From Saxidomus purpurata (Eukaryota; Mollusca; Bivalvia; Venerida; Veneridae): DNA of 64,000 nucleotides. Position numbers and translations under genes: made by a program. The stretch lies in NCBI GenBank assembly GCA_022818135.1, contig JAFMSR010000019.1, positions 5,482,685 to 5,546,684 on the forward strand, given 5' to 3'. The stretch's first letter is position 1. Every line of letters starts with the position of its first letter. Positions 48,701-54,403 of the stretch are shown piece after piece. The notes below the pieces were generated by a model that was not told the DNA's origin, searched no databases, and saw nothing but the letters and a program-made list of their open reading frames with translations.

Positions 48701-49042
48701 TATTTTGACAATTTTCAATGAGTGGACAGTGAGTTTATTGGGATATAATCCACTGTTATATTTCGATAAACCACTGAAAAACAAAATAAAAAATGAATAA
48801 CTTCTTACATGTTTTTTTTTCTTTTTGGAAGCTGTTAATGTATGCATATAAATGTCAGTGAATACGCATACAAATCTTTTTTAAAAAGCCCCGTAAGAGT
48901 ACCCACCCCACCCCACCCACTGTAAACAAGAAGCACGACTGAGGGCGGAAAATCAGAATAAACTGCACTGGAAAAAATATGAAAGAGACGATCCTACACA
49001 GATATAAACAAATAATGTGAAATCTATTTACTGAGGCCGCAT
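21726..49042 (-). CDS. KIF23: kinesin-like protein KIF23 (MKLP1), 22 coding exons resolved
   Basis: Kinesin-6 motor of centralspindlin, the KIF23/RACGAP1 complex that bundles midzone microtubules and is needed for cytokinesis. Exon phases agree from exon 1 to exon 19. Landmarks: P-loop GITSSGKT (about residues 113-120), switch I NAESSRSH (301-308), switch II DLAGSE (343-348), [18 protein letters not shown] in exon 11, the MKLP1-specific motor insert in exons 6-8, coiled coil in exons 14-17, [17 protein letters not shown] in exon 19 and RKRRSS in exon 21. The last two match the human 14-3-3/Aurora B and NLS/Aurora B sites. Expected length is about 890 residues against 856-960 in human isoforms. 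One linking exon between 24.94 and 27.63 kb is probably missing, and exon 20 has an apparent frameshift. Confidence 0.95.
21760..24287 (-). other. KIF23 intron 21
   Basis: It contains a single copy of the ~95-bp repeat at 22115-22210, a poly-A tract at 22467-22485, three diverged ~150-bp repeats at 22860-23340, and a copy of a short repeat near 23690-23790 that recurs near 50110-50225. Confidence 0.7.
22860..23340. repeat. diverged ~150-bp repeats related to the 146-bp array
   Basis: Three units share GGGTTCTGCACAT or variants, GAGGTGAACATTTG and CATCAAAA with the 6513-7096 array, but differ from one another by many substitutions. Confidence 0.75.
24288..24472 (-). CDS. KIF23: KIF23 exon 21
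   Basis: Acceptor TTCCAG; 185 nt, in phase 0, out phase 2; donor AA|GTACGT. It encodes [20 protein letters not shown], then [10 protein letters not shown] and [21 protein letters not shown] corresponds to the human NLS with an Aurora B serine, and EWTDxExRC is a strong match to the human C-terminus. Confidence 0.93.
24841..24934 (-). CDS. KIF23: KIF23 exon 20, with apparent frameshift
   Basis: The downstream half reads [14 protein letters not shown], ending AAG|GTAAGG in phase 0, as exon 21 requires. The upstream half reads SKYMLTDQ, clearly like human KYMLTHQ, but in another frame; the junction is near 24885. One extra base or two missing bases near CAAGTTTGG would explain it. The left splice site is uncertain (AG at 24935-24936 chosen) and its phase does not fit exon 19, so another exon probably lies between them. 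Confidence 0.65.
24935..27633 (-). other. KIF23 intron region, possibly hiding one exon
   Basis: Vertebrate KIF23 has about 30 residues here (after the WxDHKP motif) that I could not place. Repeats at 26280-26760 carry the bivalve-type TGCCTGGGTCAATTTGGC and GAGAGCGGACAAAGTG blocks. A 15-nt candidate micro-exon near 26817-26831 was not accepted. Confidence 0.5.
27634..27721 (-). CDS. KIF23: KIF23 exon 19
   Basis: Acceptor ATTTCAG, donor G|GTAACA; 88 nt, phase 0 to 1. It encodes [20 protein letters not shown] then HKPQGHLDL. LRHRRSxS..xWxDHKP is the best-conserved C-terminal motif; its two serines correspond to the human Aurora B (S708) and 14-3-3 (S710) sites in isoform-2 numbering. Confidence 0.95.
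28272..28432 (-). CDS. KIF23: KIF23 exon 18
   Basis: Acceptor TTTCCAG, donor AGT|GTAAGT; 161 nt, phase 1 to 0. It encodes a low-complexity basic segment ([12 protein letters not shown], then [15 protein letters not shown]). It is unlike any specific human segment, but phase and position fit the variable region before exon 19. Intron 18 to its left holds no clear element. Confidence 0.88.
29241..29409 (-). CDS. KIF23: KIF23 exon 17
   Basis: Acceptor TTATAG, donor CCAG|GTCAGC; 169 nt, phase 0 to 1. It encodes the charged end of the coiled coil ([20 protein letters not shown]) and a Thr/Pro-rich stretch ([17 protein letters not shown]) with several TP dipeptides, possible CDK sites. Confidence 0.92.
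30015..30125 (-). CDS. KIF23: KIF23 exon 16
   Basis: Acceptor TTTTCAG, donor CTA|GTAAGT; 111 nt, phase 0 to 0. Coiled-coil sequence ending NNIHWEENL, aligned with human TMKWEKEC. Confidence 0.92.
30312..30682. repeat. ~95-bp tandem repeat, four copies, abutting an exon donor
   Basis: Units contain CTGCAAAATACCCCTATTTA or variants and TCTAGGTAGA or variants; start points are about 30317, 30407, 30500 and 30592. The last unit runs into the exon 15 donor. A single unit lies in another KIF23 intron at 22115-22210. Confidence 0.85.
30683..30891 (-). CDS. KIF23: KIF23 exon 15
   Basis: Acceptor ATTGCAG, donor AAG|GTATAG; 209 nt, phase 1 to 0. Long coiled-coil exon ([20 protein letters not shown], then [18 protein letters not shown]). 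Confidence 0.93.
30960..31275. repeat. two ~160-bp repeats in intron 14
   Basis: Two copies with GGGCAGTAACTCCCTAGTTA or a variant, ATTTTGCTGATT or ATTTGGCTGGTT, and a CTTAGAGAGC-like end. They are related to the 26280-26760 repeats. Confidence 0.7.
31300..31402 (-). CDS. KIF23: KIF23 exon 14
   Basis: Acceptor TTATTGCAG, donor G|GTAAAG; 103 nt, phase 0 to 1. It encodes [17 protein letters not shown], then [14 protein letters not shown], aligned with human INDEQTLPRLIEAL. The mobile element at 31415 starts only 12 bases upstream of the exon. Confidence 0.95.
31415..32561 (+). mobile_element. pearl-like element, copy 1, in KIF23 intron 13
   Basis: Left end CAAGAGCTGTCAGTAGGACA, right end GAAAAGTCGAGCT. 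The interior has about five ~170-190-bp repeats with GGGCCATAATTCTGTCAAAA or variants and a GACGCCGACGCC tract. It is very similar over its whole length to copy 2 (43977-44945). AATAAAAA flanks both sides (31407-31414, 32562-32569), but A/T-richness makes this weak evidence of a target duplication. Confidence 0.8.
32570..33341 (-). other. left part of KIF23 intron 13
   Basis: AT-rich, nothing recognised between the pearl-like element and exon 13. Confidence 0.5.
33342..33403 (-). CDS. KIF23: KIF23 exon 13
   Basis: Acceptor TTCTTCAG, donor GAG|GTAAGT; 62 nt, phase 1 to 0. It encodes [20 protein letters not shown], corresponding to the neck region before human INDEQTL, where RACGAP1 binds in centralspindlin (family knowledge). 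Confidence 0.88.
34159..34318 (-). CDS. KIF23: KIF23 exon 12
   Basis: Acceptor TTCCAG, donor AAT|GTATGT; 160 nt, phase 0 to 1. It encodes [20 protein letters not shown], then [26 protein letters not shown] ends the motor domain; GLTPGRR is an MKLP1-specific motif. Confidence 0.95.
34710..34909 (-). CDS. KIF23: KIF23 exon 11
   Basis: Acceptor CAG|GTAACA, 200 nt, phase 1 to 0. It encodes [20 protein letters not shown], then [20 protein letters not shown] and [16 protein letters not shown]. The donor is GTG|GTTTGT rather than the in-phase GTGGTT three bases earlier, because only the former preserves alignment with human (EENLQVMRF against DETVHVMKF). This holds the microtubule-binding loop 12 and helix alpha-5. 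Confidence 0.95.
34965..35137 (-). mobile_element. short foldback element, copy 1, split by the 2.8-kb insertion
   Basis: It carries the complement of CTCCGGATATAACG and CCAAGGAGTTCGTTA motifs found at 40594-40760 and 63356-63535. Its right end continues after the insertion (GGAGTTTACAG at about 37929). Confidence 0.75.
35138..37924. mobile_element. 2787-bp non-coding element with TIRs and a 4-bp target duplication
   Basis: Ends GGGTGGTTTCAAAA (35138) and its complement TTTTGAAACCACCC (to 37924); similarity extends to about 24 bases with a few mismatches. ATAA flanks both sides (35134-35137, 37925-37928). Removing the insert restores the interrupted repeat. No coding capacity is seen. A 16-base motif TGTTACACTCGGGACA or close variants occurs at five places in both orientations. 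Superfamily not assigned. Confidence 0.85.
35964..36200 (+). repeat. tRNA-derived SINE
   Basis: Head AGTGCTCAGGTGGTTAATAC (A-box-like) and CAGTTCAAACCCGGC (B-box-like) about 45 bp apart, followed by an unrelated body. It lies inside the 2.8-kb element. Confidence 0.6.
38372..38474 (-). CDS. KIF23: KIF23 exon 10
   Basis: Acceptor TTTTTAG, donor G|GTGAGT; 103 nt, phase 0 to 1. It encodes [20 protein letters not shown], then [17 protein letters not shown] is switch II. Confidence 0.97.
38836..38957 (-). CDS. KIF23: KIF23 exon 9
   Basis: Acceptor TTTCAG, donor ATG|GTAAGA; 122 nt, phase 1 to 0. It encodes [20 protein letters not shown] then [12 protein letters not shown]; switch I NxxSSRSH is intact. 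Confidence 0.97.
39262..39470 (-). repeat. tRNA-headed SINE, copy on minus strand
   Basis: The complement has the shared tail GTAAGAACTTGTTTCGCAATC and a GGTTCGATCC-like B box. It is the same family as 43229-43436 and 43679-43912. Confidence 0.65.
39563..39685. repeat. stack of long homopolymer runs
   Basis: In order: C19, A17, T22, G6, A7, T5, A8, G, A21, TAT, G14. It lies 18 bases inside the intron from the exon 8 donor. It looks like a low-complexity hairpin or an assembly artefact. Confidence 0.9.
39704..39816 (-). CDS. KIF23: KIF23 exon 8
   Basis: Acceptor TTTCAG, donor AAAG|GTAATG; 113 nt, phase 2 to 1. It encodes [20 protein letters not shown], then [17 protein letters not shown], aligned with human PPQSKLLREDKNHNMYV. 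Confidence 0.96.
40271..40441 (-). CDS. KIF23: KIF23 exon 7
   Basis: Acceptor TTTAAACAG, donor AA|GTAAGT; 171 nt, phase 2 to 2. It encodes [20 protein letters not shown], then [20 protein letters not shown]. [18 protein letters not shown] is near-identical to human. Confidence 0.97.
40594..40760 (+). mobile_element. short foldback element, copy 2
   Basis: It opens with AACTCCGTATATAACG, ends near CCCAAGGAGTTCTTATTAAA, and carries GATATAAGGAACAAATTTCA inside. It is the same family as 63356-63535 and the split copy at 34965. Confidence 0.75.
41187..41311 (-). CDS. KIF23: KIF23 exon 6
   Basis: Acceptor ATTTAAG, donor CAG|GTATTT; 125 nt, phase 0 to 2. It encodes [20 protein letters not shown], then [10 protein letters not shown] and [10 protein letters not shown]. 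It aligns with the human loop after [20 protein letters not shown]. Confidence 0.93.
41312..41530. repeat. tandem copies of the exon 6 acceptor region
   Basis: The segment CAGGTTTGAACACCTTAAAT, which spans the exon 6 splice acceptor and first codons, is repeated upstream at about 41341 and then in decayed form (GTTTGAACACAT, GTTTGAAAACCT, GTTTGAACATCT with AAAAGTAAAAAAA) to about 41530. Confidence 0.85.
41531..42459 (-). other. rest of KIF23 intron 5
   Basis: AT-rich. A palindromic repeat end with GTAGATCATGATCAGCCTGC lies at about 42160-42215. No exon. Confidence 0.5.
42460..42596 (-). CDS. KIF23: KIF23 exon 5 (P-loop)
   Basis: Acceptor TTAAAG, donor TAC|GTAAGT; 137 nt, phase 1 to 0. It encodes [20 protein letters not shown], then [20 protein letters not shown]. 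The P-loop GxxxxGKT is intact, with Ser where human has the second Gly (GVTGSGKT). Confidence 0.97.
43021..43165 (-). CDS. KIF23: KIF23 exon 4
   Basis: Acceptor ATTTCAG, donor AATG|GTAAAT; 145 nt, phase 0 to 1. It encodes [20 protein letters not shown], then [20 protein letters not shown] and DDLIHGKN. Confidence 0.95.
43229..43436 (+). repeat. tRNA-headed SINE, copy 2
   Basis: Head GGGTGCAGAGGTATCGC (A box) and AGAGTTTGAGCCCAACC (B box), then GCGTCCTTTGGCAAGACACA and the tail GTAAGAACTTGTTTCCCAAT. Confidence 0.75.
43679..43912 (+). repeat. tRNA-headed SINE, copy 3
   Basis: Head GACGCAGTGGTAGCCC (A box) and GCGTTTGATCCCAACC (B box), the same central domain with TGGCAAGACTCAGA, and tail GTAAGAACTTATTTCGCCAT. 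It lies 240 bp from copy 2 in KIF23 intron 3. Confidence 0.75.
43977..44945 (+). mobile_element. pearl-like element, copy 2, in KIF23 intron 3
   Basis: Same ends (CAAGAGCTGTCAGTAGGACA and GAAAAGTCGAGCT) and same interior as copy 1 at 31415-32561, with one core repeat fewer. No clear target duplication. Confidence 0.8.
45081..45173 (-). CDS. KIF23: KIF23 exon 3
   Basis: Acceptor TTACAG, donor GAG|GTATGT; 93 nt, phase 0 to 0. It encodes [20 protein letters not shown] then [19 protein letters not shown] is identical to human. Confidence 0.97.
45255..45480. repeat. dispersed repeat, copy 2
   Basis: It shares CTACCGACCCTCC, TTTTGTCTGTGTTCAAAA and GACCTAGTAACAGCTGAAAA with 12440-12710. Confidence 0.7.
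45500..46021. mobile_element. ~520-bp foldback element in KIF23 intron 2
   Basis: Left end CCAGAACGGACCACTTCCAG (from about 45509), right end the complement of ACCAGAACGGACCGGTTCAG (to about 46014). The interior is AT-rich and non-coding. Confidence 0.7.
46153..46222 (-). CDS. KIF23: KIF23 exon 2
   Basis: Acceptor ATTGCAG, donor GAG|GTAACT; 70 nt, phase 2 to 0. It encodes [20 protein letters not shown] then PVE. KTPRK matches the basic N-terminus of human KIF23. Confidence 0.92.
46836..47232. mobile_element. ~400-bp foldback element
   Basis: Left AGAGCTCTCGTTTGGC, right the approximate complement GCTAACGAGAGCCCT. The interior has several runs of CCCCCTT with TTTGCC. A related but shorter sequence lies at 40790-40975. 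Confidence 0.65.
47461..48485 (+). mobile_element. pearl-like element, related subfamily, in KIF23 intron 1
   Basis: Ends CAAGAGCTGTCCATAAGACA and GAATAGTCGAGCT parallel the copies at 31415 and 43977. The core has four to five ~165-bp units with GTGGTTACTGAGATATGTGC and GGGCCATAATTTGTACTAAA. No target duplication is visible. Confidence 0.8.
49032..49042 (-). CDS. KIF23: KIF23 exon 1 (start codon)
   Basis: ATG CGG CCT CA|GTAAAT, phase 2, joins to exon 2 to give MRPQRGKTPRK, the same spacing as the 11-residue human MKSARAKTPRK. An in-frame ATG three codons upstream (49051) would add MPP; the internal ATG is preferred on alignment. The identification rests on phase, spacing and the promoter just upstream. 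Confidence 0.75.
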
Positions 49043-49116
49043 TGGTGGCATAACGCTTCTGAAATCGGAATAAAGCCGGCAAATTTTTGACTTGTTTTCT
49101 TCAACACCTTTCTTCT

Positions 49117-49243
49117 TTCGAATTTCGTGCTTTACCGCCTTGTCAGCCAATCAAATTGTATGTTACAAAATTAATGTCTATTTGGAATACCTTTGACCGT
49201 ATCCAATAACCGCGAGCTCAAGAATGACAACTCCTTTACCAAT
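49117..49243 (-). promoter_or_regulatory. KIF23 promoter with three CCAAT boxes and a CHR-like site
   Basis: On the minus strand, inverted CCAAT pentamers lie at 49239-49243, 49203-49207 and 49147-49151, then GGCGG at about 49136-49140 (CDE/E2F-like) and TTCGAA at 49117-49122, about 29 bp from the last CCAAT and 75 bp from the ATG. Known: many G2/M genes use spaced NF-Y sites plus a CHR (TTTGAA or TTCGAA) bound by MuvB. No TATA box. Confidence 0.65.
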
Positions 49244-49299
49244 ATTTATTCGTACTATAACCTATTCGAAACATGGTTCCGCGCAATGACATTTTTTTT

Positions 49300-51500
49300 C
49301 GACTGAACAGTAAATTGTTTGGTAAATCACCATTAAATTGAAACTTTCCTGTTATAAATCGACAGGAGTGAATATTTATTTTGATAGCATGATAATAGAT
49401 TTTTGATATTTTAGAACATTCGCATAAAACATTTTCAGCCGAGGATTTTTTAGCGAATGTTCTACATAATCATGAAATGATTTCTCAGTGCAACGTGCAT
49501 TGGGGTTAAAGCTTGAATCTGGGTCCTATAGATTAGGATATTATAATCCGTTATAACATAAATAATAATAAATAATAAAAATAATTAAACACACATGAAC
49601 CGACCAATGTTCTTGGTTGATGAGGAAAAACATTGTCCACATACTGAAAAACAACAACAACATTTTCTGCATTAATTCTATTGATAAACTCAAGTAAAGT
49701 TTACACTGACCCACTACCCCTAAAAAAGAACAATTTTATTTACATTAGCGCTGATATGTAAAAGTCGTGACGTGCCATACTATTATTTCGACGTTTAACG
49801 CACGTTTCAATCGTATTTCAGTTATTTTTTCATGCGGACAGTTTACTTAACAACTGTTTCAGGGGAGAAACAGTACTAGAACCATGTACCCCGTAAGAAA
49901 TTGCCAACTTTCTCACATAAACAGACATGGTAGGTATAGTAAGGCTCGAACCCATGACCTTTCAGTAACCAATGAGAGGTTACAGTGACACTAACCACTC
50001 GATCACGGTTGCGGACAATAACTCTTTCTAAAGTTTTATTGATATTTTAGGCAAGTTCACTTGCAATATCATTGAAAAAAAAACAACACTGCGGTATATT
50101 TCTAACATGTACTTAGGCAAAAAAAAAATCTGTATTTCGGGCAACCCGAATCTACCTGGCGAATCCACCCCCACCCCCCCTCCGCCGACCTAGGTTTTTT
50201 TGGCCTGGGGACGAAAGTCCAAGGCTAAGTAGTCCACTTTCAACCTGCAGTTTTGCTGTAGGCGAGAAATGTAAACAGCGCTAGCGAAAGTAGGAAGAAG
50301 ACCAGATCAACTTCTGTTTGAATGCCGCAAGTAGAACATGTTACAAATAAAATGTATAAACTTCAACGATGCAGGAAGGTATATAGAGGGCTGCTTCACT
50401 TTTTCTGTTTTAGAAATAATGCGCTGTTAGTGATTACGGAAGATAATATAGCATATCAGAAAAGTACGGTTTTACGAATTTAAAAGTAAGCTCATTAAGG
50501 TTTGTGTTTGATTTTCTTTCCGATGTTATTTCATTGACAACTTTGTTATTTACGAACGTAACATACTATTTACCAAAATAAATGTTTAAAAAGATATAAT
50601 TTACGTATCCCGAGAAGGAATAACGTCTCAGCCTTTCGGGACGCAAGCGGGGCGGTTTATGATAACAGACCCTGATCTTTTTGGTTTTCTGTTTGCCTTT
50701 CTTTGTTTATTTCTGTTTCAAGGTCTTGTCATTGGTACACAATAATTTTCGATCCACATCAACAGATCATATCGCTTGAAGTTGTACAAAGCGCAGATCG
50801 AATTATTTGTACTGGCTTAAACATTTTATAATGTTGACTATGTGATTATTTTTCATTTAACGTACATTTCATAATAAAACAAACTTCCCTGTCACCCATA
50901 TATTTGTGAATCATTCATTCTGTGTCATATATTGAATTTCGTCCTCTGCACATTTCGACCCGCGCTTTAGGTAAGATTCAACGCAGAACACGTAGGTGAA
51001 AAGTTGTTTTTCGGGGAGTTAACCTATAGCCCCCAGGCCTTCAGCGCTCACAGCGCTTTGATTCTAATATGCCCGTACCATAGCTAGCATTATTAGGACC
51101 GTTGCCTTAAACACAGATTGTATTTCCAACCTATATACTTTTTTTCGATTTAAAAAGCGAAGTTCTGCTACAAAGAAAGACCATTTCCCTCGGTGAGACA
51201 TCTTTCTTGGTAAAATAATAAAATAAGAGCTATTTGTACCCCCCCCCCCCCCACCCCCCGCCCCCGCGATCACAATCAAATCGCGTGGAATTTGCTTTAA
51301 AAAACAACTAACCCATATATGAAAAACGCAGGGTCAAGGCTAAATATATTCCCGTCATAGAAATCAATAGACTTACTCAGGATGAACAAGTTTGGTAACG
51401 AGACCAGTCTTCGAATAAGGAGTAACTAATAAGAAAAAATCGGCAGATTCCCTTACCCTATACATCAAACATAACGATGCAATCTGCCGATGTGTTCCGA
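49300..51500. other. intergenic DNA upstream of KIF23
   Basis: It holds a short SINE-like fragment near 49868-50010, a repeat at 50110-50225 shared with 23690-23790, the inverted match to 1094-1130 at 51030-51062 and a C-rich tract at 51240-51268. No gene supported. Confidence 0.5.
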
Positions 51501-51510
51501 ATGTAAGCCA

Positions 51511-51625
51511 AATCCGCAATGGAACATTCCATAAATCCGCAGTGGAACATTCCACAAATCCGCAGTGGAACAGTCCATAAATCCTCAGTGGAACATTCCA
51601 TAAATCCACAGTGGAACATTCCATA
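51511..51625. repeat. 23-bp minisatellite with GAANNTTC core, five copies
   Basis: Units of AATCCGCAGTGGAACATTCCATA or variants. Four of five contain GAACATTC, a perfect GAA-NN-TTC inverted pair as in heat-shock elements; the third reads GAACAGTC. Confidence 0.9.
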
Positions 51626-51834
51626 ACAGTGACCAGGAGCATTTAGGAAGCAATAACGCCCCGACGTAAATGTCAATTTCAATAAAACGTTCTGGAGCAG
51701 AGACTCGTAATGATATATATGTAGTCTGAGCGTCTGTGATTAGAACAGAAATTTCTTGCAGAGCCTGAAAAAATTTTTGTCACCCCCAACACAAAAGTAC
51801 AATATATTCTGGTGTGTTCTGGTGAAATCAGTCT

Positions 51835-51960
51835 CGATGAGACAGAGGCAATATGGACATATCTGTATCTTGCCAAAGGACACATCCGCCTTGGCAATGA
51901 TTAGGATCGAACCCATGACAAGGAATGATCCTGTAAGCACGTACCTACCACACTGATTTT
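51835..51960 (-). repeat. tRNA-headed SINE, minus-strand copy
   Basis: The complement reads GTGTGGTAGGTACGTGC, then GGGTTCGATCCTAATC (B box) and GTGTCCTTTGGCAAGATACA, the central domain shared with the 43-kb copies. Confidence 0.65.
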
Positions 51961-52151
51961 CATTTTATTGTGACGACGAACTAACTTTTGTTCATTAAAG
52001 GGGCGCTCCCTACATCTAGCAGATTATATTCCCCAAACGTAAATAATATGTTCAATGAATGTGAAATTATCAATAAATACAATTTTAAAGAACAACATAT
52101 ACTAATCGAAACTTTTAACGCACCCCTGCCTTTTCCCTTCTTAATTGTATT

Positions 52152-53068
52152 GTTGAAAATTCAAGCTGCTAAGTTGAAAGTTCAAGATATTAAGTTGAAA
52201 ATTCAAGATATTAAGTAGAACATTCAAGATGTTAAACAGGGGAGGTAAATTTTGACGCCATAAATGAAATCCCCTGAACCAGTGGAGGTAAATCTTGACC
52301 TATTATAATTTGTCAGTAAGAGTGATGTCCCATGAAACAGTGAAGGTAAATCTTGATGTCTTATGAAAGTTAGTAAAAGTGATGTCCCCTGAACTAGGGG
52401 AGTTAAATCTTGACATCTTAAATACGTCAGGAAGAGCGATTTCCCCTGAAAAATGTGTAAAGATTTACCTCCCCTGTTTCAGGGAACATGTCTCATACTG
52501 ATTAGCTGTAGTACGTCAAGATTTGCCTCCCCTGTTTCCAGAAACATCACTGTTATTGACTCATTATAATGCATAAAGATTTACATCATCTGTTTCAAGG
52601 GAAATCAGTCTTACTGACTTAATTTAAGATGTCAAAATTGATCTTCCTTAGTTCAAGGGCCGTCACTTTTGCTACATTTTTTTAAGACGTCAAGCTTAAT
52701 CTCCCCTCTCATCGCTTTTACTAACTATAATACATCAATACAATGTATTTACCTCCCCTGGTTCAGAGGACATCAATATAGTATATTGAATTTTCATCTT
52801 AGCACAATGTATCTTGAATTTTCAACTAAGCATCTTGAATTTCAACTTAGTATCTAGAATTTATTTTCAATTCACAAAGTATCTTGAATTTTCAACTTAG
52901 TATCTTGAAGTTTCTACTTACTATCTTGAATTTTCAACGTAGCGTCTTGAAATTTCAACTAAGTATCTTGAATTTTCAACTTTGTTTCTTGAATTTTCAA
53001 CATAGTATCCCGAGTTTTCAACTTAGCAACTTGAATTTTCAACTTACTGTTTCGAATTTTCAGCTTAG
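52152..53068. repeat. nested inverted pair of tandem arrays
   Basis: The outer arms are ~21-bp units: AAGTTGAAAATTCAAGATAT on the left (52152-52235, four units) and the complement on the right (52781-53068, about thirteen units). The inner arms are ~70-bp units: GGAGGTAAATCTTGAC with GTCCCCTGAA on the left (52239-52450) and the complement on the right (52461-52770). The centre is near 52455. Confidence 0.88.
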
Positions 53069-53242
53069 TTATGTTGAAAAAGTCAATTAAAAAACTAAGT
53101 AGCACTTTTGGGCTTCCGTAGAAAGCTATGTTTCAATGGTCACTTTTCATAAATCACAGATCTTTTTTGAAGTAGTACACGAAACAATGTCCTTTCATCG
53201 GAACGATGACACCCTTGTGTAAAAGTAGTGTGTCTTACTTAA

Positions 53243-54399
53243 AGCTGCTCGCTCTCAGTTGCCGTTGAAAAAAATAAAATGTTCAAAAATGACATACTAA
53301 TACATAAATATAAAACTAAAGGCTAAATTCAACAATAAAAGTAAAAATCTAGGAAAGAATTTCCAAAAATCGATTGAAAATGCTGGTTTTACGGCACCAC
53401 TACACTATATGTTTATTTTGGAATTTCAAAAGCGTTTGCAACGCTTTATTATTTGGTAGCGTATTATTTGAAATCTACAGCTACACTTGACAGGAATTTA
53501 TACTGGAAACTTTTAATATGACTATACATGTAATTATGTTTTAAAATATCTGAAAAAAAAAAAAAAAAAATATCAAACAGGGAATGCCACGTACCAAAAA
53601 CGCAGCCTCCCCAAAACGAACCCCACAGCACCCAGAAGTGCACACCACCAACACACACACACACGCCACACACACGACACACAACCACGCACACACACAC
53701 ACACACAACACCACCAACACACACTAGCACACAAAGCAAACACACGAGGACAAAACGAACAATTAAAGGAACACAGTGGGGCACCGCCTTGGAACGGTCA
53801 GTGGCAAAAACACCACTGGGGAGCTTAAACCGGTTTATGGTGCGCACCCAACCTCACTCTTACCCCCACCATGTTCCAAAGTCACAGGACAGTGTAAATA
53901 AAAGTAATCCCTGCTAGGTGAATCTCTAACACACGCAATGGAAACAAAAGGCATGGTATGTAAAACACAAAAATGCTCGTGTATAAATATATAAAAGCAA
54001 ACCTTGAGAACCAAAAAACGTATGTACTCAATGCCTTTGCAGAAGGCAGAGCACCAAGAGAAAACCTTAAGGGCCCGACGAAACAGGCCAGAGGACAGAA
54101 ATCAAAACAGTTTCGTCCCAGTGGGATTTAAAACTGCCCATCACAGAGTCCTCCCCTCTTCCGTCAGACACAATCAAAAGGAGCGTAGCGTCCAACTGTA
54201 AACGGGTTGAACACCAAACATGCGGTGTGTCTCAAAACAGTTGGGTCGTACCTCTTTTAACAAAACGTTTTATATTTTAGCAAATACAGTTGGAAAATTG
54301 CCATGACCCAAAATCTTACGAAGTTTGTAAACCACATCCCCATAAAAATCGGGTTTTGAAGAATTTTATTTTGTTACCAAAATCTGAGAGCGAGCAGCT
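53243..54399 (+). mobile_element. TTAA-flanked foldback element, copy A
   Basis: TTAA (53239-53242), then AGCTGCTCGCTCTCAG; the right end is CTGAGAGCGAGCAGCT, then TTAA (54400-54403). It is larger than its relatives because of an unrelated ~0.75-kb block (about 53560-54330) that includes poly-A, a CACACA-rich tract (53640-53735) and GC-richer DNA. Confidence 0.85.
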
Positions 54400-54403
54400 T
54401 TAA

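Larger units (their letters stand above)
46223..49031 (-). other. KIF23 intron 1
   Basis: It contains a foldback element (46836-47232) and a pearl-like element (47461-48485). No other exon is recognised. Confidence 0.75.

Noticed and set aside
51373..51682. Overlapping frames with repeated FHCGF/WNVPLRI peptides
   Set aside because: They are translations of the 23-bp minisatellite.
53464..53847. 127-codon minus-strand frame with a Val/Cys/Gly-rich stretch
   Set aside because: It is the translation of a CA-rich tract.
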